Shown piece after piece: positions 55,436-64,000 of a stretch of 64,000 bases of DNA; position 1 is the first letter of the stretch; each line of letters opens with the position of its first letter. This DNA is from Caldicellulosiruptor morganii (GTDB taxonomy: Bacteria > Bacillota > Thermoanaerobacteria > Caldicellulosiruptorales > Caldicellulosiruptoraceae): NCBI RefSeq assembly GCF_026810225.1, contig NZ_CP113865.1, forward strand, positions 1,260,001 to 1,324,000. The letters are read 5' to 3'. A program made the translations under genes and the position numbers. Under the pieces are notes generated by a model, which did no database searches, was not told the DNA's origin, and worked only from the letters and a program-made list of their open reading frames with translations.

Positions 55436-56137
55436 TTAAATTTTTGGTCTTTCACCAAATAGTTTTGTTCCTATCCTAACCAAAGTGGCACCTTCCTCGA
55501 TTGCCACTTCAAAGTCATTGCTCATGCCCATTGATAATTCTTCAATTTTAACATTATTATAATTTAATTTTTTATAATTTTCAAAGATTTCTTTCATCTT
55601 TCGAAAATACTGCCTTAGCTTTTTTTCATCTTCCTCAATGGGCGGAATGGTCATAAAACCTTTTAGAATAACATGCTTACATTCACAAATCCTCTCTATC
55701 AGTACTTCTATATTATCCGGTAAAACTCCTCCTTTAGAAATTTCACCACCTATGTTTACTTCTATCAAAACATCTATCTTCCTGTCTTCTTTTGAACATC
55801 TTTTTTCCAATTCCTGAATTTGCTCTACTTTTTCTATTGAATGAATTAGCAACACCTTGTCGTAGATATACTTAATTTTGTTTGTCTGAAGTCTTCCAAT
55901 AAAATGCCATTCCAGATGCGGAAGTTCATTATACTTTGGTAAAAATTCCTGAACGCGGTTTTCGCCAAAAATCTTTACACCAAATTCATTCGCAAGTTTG
56001 ATTGTCCTGACATCTACACCTTTTGTTGCACCAAGTAACTTTACTTCGCTTGTTTTCCTTCCACTTCTCAAACAAGCTTTTTCAATTCGTTCTTGAATTT
56101 CCTCAATATTTTTCTTTAATTTTTCAGCATCTATCAT
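55436..56137 (-). CDS. yggS: PLP homeostasis protein (YggS/PLPBP family)
   Basis: 233 residues. The PLP lysine is in KLLGATKGVDVRTI, with FGENRVQEFLPKYNELPHLEWHFIGRLQTNK, EVNIGGEISKGGV and LSMGMSNDFEVAIEEGATLVRIGTKLFG. It binds pyridoxal phosphate without a known reaction. In the sepF cluster. Confidence 0.95.
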   Translation of the reverse strand: MIDAEKLKKNIEEIQERIEKACLRSGRKTSEVKLLGATKGVDVRTIKLANEFGVKIFGENRVQEFLPKYNELPHLEWHFIGRLQTNKIKYIYDKVLLIHSIEKVEQIQELEKRCSKEDRKIDVLIEVNIGGEISKGGVLPDNIEVLIERICECKHVILKGFMTIPPIEEDEKKLRQYFRKMKEIFENYKKLNYNNVKIEELSMGMSNDFEVAIEEGATLVRIGTKLFGERPKI

Positions 56138-56153
56138 AAACTCTCACCCATTT

Positions 56154-57305
56154 TCATTCAAATCTAATTTTTCCAAAATAACCACCCGCACCAAATTCTA
56201 TACTGTATTGTCCTCTGAGGTACTTGTCCAATTTTCTCCAAATTCCCTCACCAACAAGAGATTTGAGATTTTCATAATCCTGACCTTTATTTAAAGCTTT
56301 TACAAAGTTCACTTCTGTTTTAAAAGACTCTATTATCTTTTCTCGTGTCCTTTTCCCAAATCCTTCAACCAGCTCAAAAGGAAATGTATAAAAATATGGC
56401 GGTTTTTTGCTTCTAATATCTGTCTTTTTAAGCATGTGGATTCTATCTTCAACTCCCGGCACTACAGTGGTCTTTCCACAAAGAGGACAAACAAACCGCT
56501 CCTGTTCAAGATTAAATGAATGATTACAACTTTTACAGTATGATTTGTGATATTTACCAAGTTTAGGATTCACACCATAATTTGCAACCAGCCCGTTTTC
56601 TTTTATACTCTCCAATACTTTATCCGTAGTTAGATGCGGAATTTCAATTTCATTAAATTCTCTTGCAATATTTCTCAGAGAATGTGCATCAGAGTTTGAC
56701 AATAGAGTTCTTGTTTGTACATCAAAAACGTCTTGAACCATATAAGAATCAGCCGAGAGTCCAAGCTCAATTGTATAAATTTCAAGTGTTTTAAAGACCT
56801 CGTCGATTCCAGAAGCTGCAGAATAAAAACCTTTATAGGGCGTAAACGAATGGGCTGGTACCACAAAAAGATCAAAGTCCTTTGCAATTTTTTCAAAATC
56901 TTCAATATTCCCTTTAAAAACAGGACAACTAAAATTAAGCTGATTGAAATACTTTTTATTTTGTATTTTGAATTCTTTCAGCTTATCAATGCTTTCAAAA
57001 TAAATAAGACAGTGAAAATCTTTTTGATTATATCTCAGTTCAATTTCAGCAGCAGGAATAATTAAAAGATCTTCGAAATATAAGTTGTTATCCTTGAATA
57101 ATATTTTACCACAGTCAATAAGAGATTCTATTTCAAAAAGTACATCATCACACAAAAAATCGACAATTCCAACTACATGCAAACCCTTTTCATTTTTTGA
57201 CACCCTTAAAATATTTTCTATTGTAAGATCCTTAGAAGAGGGTATTTTTATGTACCTTTGGTTTGAAAAGCCTATATGCACATGAAGGTCAGCATAAACT
57301 CTCAT
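56154..57305 (-). CDS. Endonuclease Q-like PHP-domain DNA repair nuclease
   Basis: 383 residues. The N-terminal PHP domain has metal ligands in YADLHVHIGFS, PAAEIELRY, VVPAHSFTPYKG and LSNSDAHSL. A four-Cys zinc ribbon (CKSCNHSF...CPLCGK, ~255-285) and C-terminal helix-hairpin-helix (LVEGFGKRTREKII) follow. This order matches EndoQ, which nicks 5-prime of deaminated bases and abasic sites, known from Thermococcales and a few bacteria. It fits life at high temperature. Confidence 0.8.
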   Translation of the reverse strand: MRVYADLHVHIGFSNQRYIKIPSSKDLTIENILRVSKNEKGLHVVGIVDFLCDDVLFEIESLIDCGKILFKDNNLYFEDLLIIPAAEIELRYNQKDFHCLIYFESIDKLKEFKIQNKKYFNQLNFSCPVFKGNIEDFEKIAKDFDLFVVPAHSFTPYKGFYSAASGIDEVFKTLEIYTIELGLSADSYMVQDVFDVQTRTLLSNSDAHSLRNIAREFNEIEIPHLTTDKVLESIKENGLVANYGVNPKLGKYHKSYCKSCNHSFNLEQERFVCPLCGKTTVVPGVEDRIHMLKKTDIRSKKPPYFYTFPFELVEGFGKRTREKIIESFKTEVNFVKALNKGQDYENLKSLVGEGIWRKLDKYLRGQYSIEFGAGGYFGKIRFE

Positions 57306-57308
57306 TTT

Positions 57309-57854
57309 TTATATCCATTCTCCTCTAAGATACATCTTTGCAAGAAGTAGCCCAATGATTGTCTTTGCATCTTTAATCTCACCATTTTTAACCATTTTAA
57401 TGGCATCATCCAGGCCAACTTTAAAAACTTCAACAAATTCATCAATGTCTGTGTGTGAACTGCCCTGTTCAAGTCCTCTTGCTAAATACACATGTATAAC
57501 CTCATTTGAAAATCCGGGAGTTGTATATATTTCTGTAAGTTTTACAAACTCTTTAGCACTATAACCTGTTTCTTCTTCAAGTTCTCTTTTTGCACACTCA
57601 AGTGGTTCTTCATCTTTGTCCAGCTTGCCTGCCGGAAGTTCTACTATAACCTTCTCAATTGGTTTTCTAAACTGCCTTATCAAAATTACATTCTCTTCAT
57701 CATCGACCGGAACAACAACCGCTGCGCCTGAATGAACAACAATCGCTCTGTGCGAAGTTTTGCCATCTGGAAGTAAGACCTTATCTACTTTTAAACTAAT
57801 AAAAGAACCATCATAAATAATTTGAGACTCCAAAGTTTTTTCATAAAGCTCCAT
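57309..57854 (-). CDS. NUDIX hydrolase, ADP-ribose pyrophosphatase type
   Basis: 181 residues. NUDIX box GKLDKDEEPLECAKRELEEETGY (split as G-x5-E-x7-REL-EE-xG) near residues 76-98, with VELPAGKLD ahead of it and the ADP-ribose-type FLARGL-like VYLARGL. It probably hydrolyses ADP-ribose. Four bases from the DUF3866 gene, in the same transcript as endoQ. Confidence 0.9.
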   Translation of the reverse strand: MELYEKTLESQIIYDGSFISLKVDKVLLPDGKTSHRAIVVHSGAAVVVPVDDEENVILIRQFRKPIEKVIVELPAGKLDKDEEPLECAKRELEEETGYSAKEFVKLTEIYTTPGFSNEVIHVYLARGLEQGSSHTDIDEFVEVFKVGLDDAIKMVKNGEIKDAKTIIGLLLAKMYLRGEWI

Positions 57855-57858
57855 CTTT

Positions 57859-58917
57859 TTATTTCATCTCCCTGTGTAACTTTTTTAAAATGTACTCTGC
57901 TGTTGCAAAAAGCTGCAAAAAGTATTCACTGTCTTCTTCAAATCCTCTTTCCATTGTTTTTAGCAAGAGTTTGTATTTTTCGATTATATTATCGTCTATT
58001 CTTTCTATAGGCGTTAATATATGCTTTGTTCTATAGTTATTCAAAATCTTAAAAACCTGAGTGTAAAAAATCCTGTCTTCAAACTGATAAATTGGAATCT
58101 CCACAGACGAATTCACATAACTTAGTATTGTAAGAGAATGATGACTCACCATTTTGTGTCTTTCTCTTTTTTCACTTTTAGAAACTCTTACAGGAAAAAT
58201 AATTCTTCCTCCAAACCTTGATATGTCTTCTATAACACTGACAGCTTTATATGCACTAAATCCAAATTTGGTTCCTGTCCCGACAACTCCAGGAAGTGGA
58301 GATATTATTGCTACCTGAGTATCTAAACTTTTGGAAAATATAAGAGAGTTTATCTCGTTTATACACTCAAAATCACCGTTAAATGCTTCTTGACATGTTA
58401 TTACATAGTCAATAAAATGGTTTTCTTTTAAAAAGAATAAATTATGTGAAAGTTTCGCGTTCAGCATCCCCCAGTCATTTATTATTACAGAAACTTTTAT
58501 GTCTCTGTCACGCTCTTTAAGATACAAACAGATTGGCATCAACATACTGTGAAGTTCACATACCACAATAATCAAATCGTTAAAATCAGGTATCCTGTTG
58601 AAAAGCTCCGGGTTTTTTTCCTCCTCTGTTAGTACCGAAAATTGCAAAGGAGTGTATCTGAGTTTCATAATATGCCCCTTTGTGTGATTGGAAAATGGGG
58701 TAGTCGGAAGTATATAATCATAACCACCTGTTCCAAGTTTTAATTTTCTTGCTGTTACATTGACCAGCACATCCTGTCCAACAACCACCTTTTTGTTTAT
58801 ATCCAAAAGATTAATTGCCTTAGATACATCTTTATCATCAAATTCAACTTCAACAACCTGGTAGTCTTTTGTAACCTCGCATTCTCTTTTTACAATTCCC
58901 CTTTTTAACTCAAACAC
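57859..58917 (-). CDS. DUF3866 family protein
   Basis: 352 residues. It recalls the DUF3866 family found in Firmicutes and Actinobacteria: VVGQDVLVNVTARKLKLGTGGYDYI, HTKGHIMKLRYTP, and PLPGVVGTGTKFGFSAYK. A nucleotide- or ligand-binding fold is plausible but no catalytic motif is assigned. It precedes the NUDIX gene, which suggests a linked function. Confidence 0.8.
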   Translation of the reverse strand: MFELKRGIVKRECEVTKDYQVVEVEFDDKDVSKAINLLDINKKVVVGQDVLVNVTARKLKLGTGGYDYILPTTPFSNHTKGHIMKLRYTPLQFSVLTEEEKNPELFNRIPDFNDLIIVVCELHSMLMPICLYLKERDRDIKVSVIINDWGMLNAKLSHNLFFLKENHFIDYVITCQEAFNGDFECINEINSLIFSKSLDTQVAIISPLPGVVGTGTKFGFSAYKAVSVIEDISRFGGRIIFPVRVSKSEKRERHKMVSHHSLTILSYVNSSVEIPIYQFEDRIFYTQVFKILNNYRTKHILTPIERIDDNIIEKYKLLLKTMERGFEEDSEYFLQLFATAEYILKKLHREMK

Positions 58918-58947
58918 CCTTTGTATCTTCCCCTTTTTTTTATAAAA

Positions 58948-59385
58948 TCATTTCCTCTCCTTAATCATGTCTCTTGCAATCTTATCACAAAGGTTATTTA
59001 ACTCGTCAAAACTGTGTCCCTTTACCTTTTCAAATTTCACTTTGTGTATTTTGATAAGATCAATCAATTCCTTCCACAAATCAATATTTTTTACCTCTTC
59101 TTTTTCTGATGTTTTCCAGTTGTTCTTCTGCCACTTTTCAATCCGATTTTGATTGATAGCATTTACAACATATGCAGAGTCAGTATAAACTGTTACTTTA
59201 CAGGGTTCCTTCAGAGCTTTTAACCCTTCAATTATGGCTTTAAGTTCCATCCTGTTATTTGTAGTATTTTCCTCAAAACCTTTTAACACCTTCTTGATAC
59301 CTTTGTAAATTAATATAGCACACCATCCACCCGGGCCCGGGTTTTTACTGCAAGCCCCGTCTGTATATATAGAAACCTCTTTCAT
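58948..59385 (-). CDS. rnhA: Ribonuclease HI
   Basis: 145 residues. Acidic catalytic residues: Asp in YTDGACSKNPGPGGW, Glu in NRMELKAIIEGL, Asp in YTDSAYVVNAI, Asp in the C-terminal CDKIARDMI. VKGHSFDELNN is the His loop. It removes RNA from RNA-DNA hybrids. Confidence 0.95.
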   Translation of the reverse strand: MKEVSIYTDGACSKNPGPGGWCAILIYKGIKKVLKGFEENTTNNRMELKAIIEGLKALKEPCKVTVYTDSAYVVNAINQNRIEKWQKNNWKTSEKEEVKNIDLWKELIDLIKIHKVKFEKVKGHSFDELNNLCDKIARDMIKERK

Positions 59386-59400
59386 GTTTCTTTACCACAC

Positions 59401-60183
59401 CTATAAAATACTTTTAGACCTTTCATATGCTTTAACAATTCCATCAATAATAGCACCCTTCAAAGCTCTCCTCTCAAATTCCACAAGTCCTTCAATTGTA
59501 GTACCACCCGGTGATGTAACCATATCCTTTATTTGGTGCGTAGTTAACATATTATTTTTCATGTTAACTATCGTGCCATAAAAAAGTTTTAAAACAAGGT
59601 CATAGCTTTCCTGTTTAGAAAAACCAAGTTTTACTGCTGCATCTATATAGCTTTCTATAAAATGCGCAACAAAAGCCGGACCACTTCCAAAAAGGGCTGT
59701 TATTGCATCTATGGATTTTTCTTCTACTACTATAACCTTGCCCATACTCTCAAAGAGTTCTTTTATTTTTTCTTTTTCTGAATCCACAATGCTTTCTGAA
59801 AAACACATTCCTAAAATACCCTCTTCAACGCTTATATTTACATTTGGCATGACCCTCACAATCTTTTTTTCTCCAATCATATCCTTTATTCTGTCAATGG
59901 AAATACCTGCTGCAATGGATACAATAATCTTATTATCCACAAGACCTTTTATCTTTTTCAATACGTTGAATATATCCTTGGGTTTTACTGCAATTATTAT
60001 TATATCACAGCTTAAAACAACTTCACTTTCACTCATCAATATGGTTGCTCCATAAAGATTATTAAACTTCTCTGCCTTCAGGATATCCACATCGTAACAG
60101 AAGATCTGATGTTTTTGTCTTTTTGTTATCGAATATACAATTGAATTTGCCATATTGCCACAGCCAATTACTCCTATATTCAT
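59401..60183 (-). CDS. proC: Pyrroline-5-carboxylate reductase
   Basis: 260 residues. NAD(P)-binding IGVIGCGNMANSIV, VKPKDIFNVLKKI, VRVMPNVNISVEEG, and the substrate-site FGSGPAFVAHFIES followed by MVTSPGGTTIEGL. Last step of proline synthesis. Stands between rnhA and the broken spoVB-like gene. Confidence 0.95.
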   Translation of the reverse strand: MNIGVIGCGNMANSIVYSITKRQKHQIFCYDVDILKAEKFNNLYGATILMSESEVVLSCDIIIIAVKPKDIFNVLKKIKGLVDNKIIVSIAAGISIDRIKDMIGEKKIVRVMPNVNISVEEGILGMCFSESIVDSEKEKIKELFESMGKVIVVEEKSIDAITALFGSGPAFVAHFIESYIDAAVKLGFSKQESYDLVLKLFYGTIVNMKNNMLTTHQIKDMVTSPGGTTIEGLVEFERRALKGAIIDGIVKAYERSKSIL

Positions 60184-60191
60184 TATTCAAA

Positions 60192-60643
60192 TCACCTCAT
60201 AATAAGTTGTTTTATATTAGAAAGTTTGATCACACCAAAGATAAAAAGAAAGATTGTGTAAACTACAATACAGCAAATTATAAGAAGACTTCCCTGCAAT
60301 ACAAAAGAGCATTTAATGAAAATCCTGAGTATTACTTTTCCTACAGTAACCATTATAACACTTGAAGCTCCAATGTAAAACAATTTATTGATATTTAAAA
60401 CATTTATATTCTGGTTTTTTAGCTCCAAGAAATTAATAATAAAGGCTATTGTATAGCTAAAGAAAAACCTGTCATGCTAAATGTCAGAATAGTAGTGTAA
60501 ATGGGATAGGGTAGCTGATATAACCCTATCCCATAATCTCCAACGAGATTTATTAGCGGTACTTTTAAGAAAACACCTACAAACTTTGCAAAAATTGAGC
60601 CTATTGCCAGGATAGCAGCAGAATATACTAATCCTTTCTTCAT
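60192..60643 (-). pseudogene. spoVB-like polysaccharide flippase with internal deletion
   Basis: The N-terminal 64 residues (ILAIGSIFAKFVGVFLKVPLINL...GLYQLPYPIYTTILTFSM..GFSLAI) match the start of MurJ/SpoVB-type flippases, which are ~500 residues. The C-terminal hydrophobic part (NINKLFYIGASSV to the stop at 60192) follows about 20 bases later in another frame. Some 350 residues are missing. The joint is near 60446. It is inactive. Confidence 0.8.
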
Positions 60644-60711
60644 GCAATTCCCAAAAAATTTGAGATTCTATTAATAAGTTTATGTATAATCTTTACCTTT
60701 AAAAACCTTCT

Positions 60712-61515
60712 TTAGTTTGGCTGAGAAAGTTTTTTAAGTTTGAGTCGCAGTTTATCACTTATCATAGCAATAAACTCGGCATTGGTGGGTTTTCCTCTGT
60801 CCTGCGAGGTTGAATAACCAAAGTATTTGTAAAGAGTATCTACCTTTCCTCTTGTAGACGAAATCTCAATAGCATGCCTTATAGCTCTTTCAACCCTTGT
60901 TGGGGTTGTATTATATTTTTCAGCAATTAGTGGATACAGTGCTTTTGTAATAGCATTTATCAAATCAGCATCCAAGGTTGCCGCAATAATCGCATCTCTT
61001 AAAAACTGATAGCCTCTTACATGTGCAGGAATACCAACCTCTTTTAAAATTTCTGACACCTCGGTCTCTAAATCAATCTCATTGATACTCTTTTTTGCAG
61101 GAACCTTGGTGACAGCACTGTCTTGCAAATCCTTTTTAGTAGGAAGATTCAATACAAGCTGTCTTACCCTTTCTATCATTACATTCAAGTCAAAAGGCTT
61201 AACAAAGTAATACAACGCACCCAGGTTAACAGCCTTTTGAGATATATTTTCCTGCCCAACTGCAGAAATTACAATTATATTTGGCTTAATCTCCTTTACT
61301 GATAAATTCTCAATCACCCCAATCCCGTCTAAGTATGGCATAATAATATCAAGCATTAAAAGGTCAGGTTTTAACTCCTCAACTACTTTTAAAGTTTCAA
61401 TACCATCATAAGAGTTTCCCACAACCATAAAGTCTGGTTGAGAATTGAAAACCTCTGTAAGAAGCATATTGAATTGTCTGTTATCATCGGCAATAACAAC
61501 TCTGAGTTTATCCAT
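60712..61515 (-). CDS. spo0A: Response regulator Spo0A
   Basis: 267 residues. Receiver domain with VVIADDNRQFN, phospho-Asp in LLMLDIIMPYLDG and Lys in YFVKPFDL. The C-terminal Spo0A domain has HVRGYQFLRDAII and the recognition helix TPTRVERAIRHAIEIS. All key residues are intact although spoIVB and spoVB nearby are broken. GAGGGAG precedes the ATG. It likely controls other stationary-phase functions. Confidence 0.97.
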   Translation of the reverse strand: MDKLRVVIADDNRQFNMLLTEVFNSQPDFMVVGNSYDGIETLKVVEELKPDLLMLDIIMPYLDGIGVIENLSVKEIKPNIIVISAVGQENISQKAVNLGALYYFVKPFDLNVMIERVRQLVLNLPTKKDLQDSAVTKVPAKKSINEIDLETEVSEILKEVGIPAHVRGYQFLRDAIIAATLDADLINAITKALYPLIAEKYNTTPTRVERAIRHAIEISSTRGKVDTLYKYFGYSTSQDRGKPTNAEFIAMISDKLRLKLKKLSQPN

Positions 61516-61535
61516 ATTTCTCCCTCATTATTTTT

Positions 61536-61575
61536 TTTGATTATATTACTAATTTTATTTTGATTATATTACTAA
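61536..61575 (-). repeat. Two 17-base direct repeats upstream of spo0A
   Basis: TTTGATTATATTACTAA occurs at 61536-61552 and 61559-61575 (period 23). Each copy includes TAATATAAT on the minus strand, so they could be tandem -10 elements or a regulator site. Confidence 0.5.
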
Positions 61576-61622
61576 AAATTCAACAGCTGAGTAAAACATC
61601 CTTCTGGCAATATTCAACAAAT

Positions 61623-62861
61623 TTATTTTATCATATTTGTCATATTTATCATGTTTTCGATAAAAACTCCATAACCTTTCTCCGGTTCTTTTAAAAATAC
61701 ATGCGTAACTGCACCAACCAGTTTGTTGTCTTGAATAATAGGAGACCCACTCATACCTTGCACAATACCGCCCGTGACTTCCAAAAGTCTTTTTTATCAG
61801 TAATTTTAATTACAAATGCCTTTGTAGAATTCTTGTAGAGCGGCAGTATTTTCTCTATTTTCACTTTAAATCTTTTCTGGTTATCTAAAACATCTGTTAT
61901 AATATAGGCATCACCCACATGCACATCCTGTATTCTTGCAATTTTACAGTCAATTGCGAACTTTAGCAGATCTTTATTTTCCAGTTTTCCATATACACCG
62001 AACTGGCTATTGATTACTATATTACCAATTACTGAATTTTCATCAATCTTTCCTATAACTTCACTAATTTCATGGCATTCATTCTTTTTTATATCGATTA
62101 TATGCGCCCTATAAATCTGACCTTCTTTCAAATCAAGAAGTATGTTTGTATCAATGTCTGAAATTCCATGACCAAGAGCTGTGAATATCTTTTTTGTTTT
62201 GTCGACAAATGTAATGTACCTATGCCACTTGTTCCATCTCTAACCCATAACCCTATTTTATATACCCCTTCACTACTTAATAAAGGTTTTACCTTAACTT
62301 TCTTTTTGCACTCCTTTCTTTTTACCAAAAGCTCAACAGGTTTGCCATGAGATGAATTTATGATTTCAGATAGTTGTTCGCAGCTCCTCAATTCCTGCCC
62401 ATTTGCACAGATTATCTCATCGCCAACTTGAATTCCAGCCTCCCTTGCTGGAATTTTGGGTTTTGAATTTTCTAAATAAACCTGTGAGTAACCTATCACC
62501 AGTATTCCATTAGTCATCAGTTTAATACCAATAAACTTACCAACAACACTTAAATTTCCCGGTTCTATTATGGATATCTTTACTGTTTTGAGGGGAATAC
62601 CTCCTATTTTTAGCTGGAATGAAAAGGAATTTGATTTGTTTTTTAGATATATGGTGTTTGTCTTGAATAATAAATGATTTTTTGTCTTCTTTGATATATC
62701 ACCATTTTTAAAAGTAATATCTACAAATACAGGAGTTTTTAATGTTATACACCTGTCTGATTTGTAATATGTTAAATAATCAGGAGTAACAATCAAATAA
62801 AAGAAAATAAGGATGTAATAAGCAAATAACAAAGAAATGCAAACCCAGCTATTCTTTTCAC
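61623..62861 (-). pseudogene. spoIVB: SpoIVB peptidase, multiply frameshifted
   Basis: Three frames together spell a SpoIVB (S55 serine peptidase). Frame 1 (to ~62216) has the PDZ part (GKFIGIKLMTNGILVIGYSQV, AREAGIQVGDEI) and GLWVRDGTSGIGTL. The second resumes as TFVDKTKKIFTALGHGISDIDTN (catalytic His). The third, from ~61785, gives [18 protein letters not shown] (catalytic Ser) to the stop at 61623. Each junction needs one missing base, the second in an A-run. A third shift near the N-terminal T-run (~62805) would join VKRIAGFAFLCYLLI. The enzyme cannot be made as one chain. Confidence 0.85.
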
Positions 62862-62935
62862 TTCAAGTCACCGCTTAAAATCAAAATCCTATTAAAATAT
62901 CCTCTCCATTCTTCTTTGATATATTCTGAATATTT

Positions 62936-64000
62936 TTATACAAACTGATCTTTCAACTGTTTTGCATGAAGAATTGAGCTTTCTGTAATGTTCTCACCAG
63001 AAAACATTCGGGCAATTTCTTTGAAAGATTCATTTTCATCCAATTTTTTTACATTTGAAACTGTCATGTTATCTTTGACCTCTTTGAAAACATAAAAATG
63101 GTTATTCGCCGCTGCTGCAACCTGAGGCAAGTGTGTTATACAAATAACCTGATGTTTTTTAGAAAGATCCTTTAAAAGTCTTGCAAGCTTGCTTGCCGCA
63201 ACTCCGCTAAGTCCGCTGTCTATCTCGTCAAAAATCATCAGCAAAATGTCATCCTTTTCAGCCATAATAGACTTTATGGCAAGCATTATCCTTGAAAGTT
63301 CTCCACCTGAAGCGATATTACTCAAACTTTTTAAATCTTGCCCGATATTTGTTGAAATTAAAAACTCTATCTCATCAATCCCGTCTTCATATAAATCCCT
63401 TTGTATAAATGCAACTCTGAAATTCACGTTTTTCATTTCAAGCTGTTCTAACACTTTTAATACCTTTTTTTCAAACTCTACTGCAGCGTTTTTTCTCAGG
63501 TTTGAAACTTCAGTTGCCAAAATTAAAAGTCTTTCTTCTATCTTTGATAGATTAATTTTTAATTCTTCTATCAATTCACTATTTCTTTCAATTTCTAACT
63601 TTTGCCTTAGCAACTCTTCTTTAAACTTTAATATCTGTTCAATACTGCCTCCATATTTTTTTTTCAACCTGTTTATTTTGTCAAGTCTGTCAATTATCCT
63701 GGTTACTTTATATTCATCTACCACATAAGAATCAAGCTTTTTTGAGGTTACAAAAGATATGTCTTCAATTTCATAATAAATATTATTTAATCTCTCGGCA
63801 AGTTGATTAAAATCTTTATCAAATCTTGCATTTTCATTTACATGTTTTATGCATACTTCCAGATATTCCATAATACTTTTGCTGAGATGCACTATCTTTT
63901 CAGCGTTGTATTTTAATTTAGAAAAGTTTTGAATAATTTCTCTTTCCTTCTCAAGTTCAATGTCTTCTCCAATGTGTGGAGAAATGCTTTCAATTTCGTT
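62936..64000 (-). CDS. recN: DNA repair protein RecN, C-terminal part (runs off the right edge)
   Basis: The frame is open to base 64000, so about 355 C-terminal residues are visible of the usual ~560. The opening EIESISPHIGEDIELEKE is the typical mid-RecN stretch. A coiled coil follows, then signature ASGGELSRIMLAIKSI, Walker B LMIFDEIDSGLSG and the switch His in ITHLPQVAA. An SMC-like repair ATPase; recN next to spoIVB and spo0A is the usual clostridial order. Confidence 0.95.
   Translation of the reverse strand, partial: NEIESISPHIGEDIELEKEREIIQNFSKLKYNAEKIVHLSKSIMEYLEVCIKHVNENARFDKDFNQLAERLNNIYYEIEDISFVTSKKLDSYVVDEYKVTRIIDRLDKINRLKKKYGGSIEQILKFKEELLRQKLEIERNSELIEELKINLSKIEERLLILATEVSNLRKNAAVEFEKKVLKVLEQLEMKNVNFRVAFIQRDLYEDGIDEIEFLISTNIGQDLKSLSNIASGGELSRIMLAIKSIMAEKDDILLMIFDEIDSGLSGVAASKLARLLKDLSKKHQVICITHLPQVAAAANNHFYVFKEVKDNMTVSNVKKLDENESFKEIARMFSGENITESSILHAKQLKDQFV

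Overview
The window is AT-rich Firmicute DNA. Its gene content and order (recN-spoIVB-spo0A, divIVA-ylmH-yggT-sepF-yggS, an intact Spo0A beside broken sporulation genes, EndoQ, uxaC, a PyrR-attenuated pyr operon) point to a thermophilic, non-spore-forming clostridium, most likely Caldicellulosiruptor. That assignment is inference; no database was searched.

Bases 1-19.3 kb are a peptide-antibiotic region interleaved with housekeeping genes. It opens inside a class II lanthipeptide synthetase (LanM) whose cyclase half lacks the expected zinc ligands. A flavodoxin-like reductase overlaps its end, followed by a two-gene ABC exporter or immunity cassette. After enolase and glucuronate isomerase comes a bacteriocin locus: a peptidase-containing ABC exporter, a HlyD-type adaptor, two double-glycine precursors that look like a two-peptide bacteriocin, a CPBP protease homologue and an HELIH membrane protein. 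A second copy of the ABC cassette follows, sharing a 960-base near-identical tract with the first, then a broken reductase, an HELGH membrane protease and a CylL-like lanthipeptide precursor with a single Cys. A duplicated SOS-type promoter drives yneA at 19.5 kb and also sits directly before enolase.

Bases 19.9-26.4 kb hold a tyrosine recombinase, a free-standing pyruvate kinase C-terminal domain protein and a branched-chain amino acid ABC operon whose livH is frameshifted. Bases 26.4-37.9 kb (minus strand) are the pyrimidine operon pyrR-uraA-pyrB-pyrC-pyrF-carB-pyrK-pyrD-(phosphatase)-pyrE, with a PyrR-type attenuator and no carA. rluD (probable AUU start) and lspA follow upstream.

Bases 39.5-49.4 kb carry mtnP-mtnA and an unusual BlaI/BlaR1-type module. 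The M56 antirepressor homologue has a beta-propeller-like outer domain instead of a penicillin-binding sensor. Two secreted or anchored propeller proteins have promoters with the same TTAC/TACA-type dyads as blaI. An IS110-family element with a candidate bridge RNA is inserted between blaI and the antirepressor gene, and a remnant of one propeller gene lies downstream.

Bases 49.4-64 kb (minus strand) are core genes: aroB, ileS, the divIVA-sepF cell-division cluster, endoQ, a NUDIX hydrolase, a DUF3866 protein, rnhA, proC, a deleted spoVB-like gene, spo0A, a multiply frameshifted spoIVB and the 3-prime part of recN. Together the spoVB and spoIVB lesions suggest decay of sporulation while Spo0A is kept.
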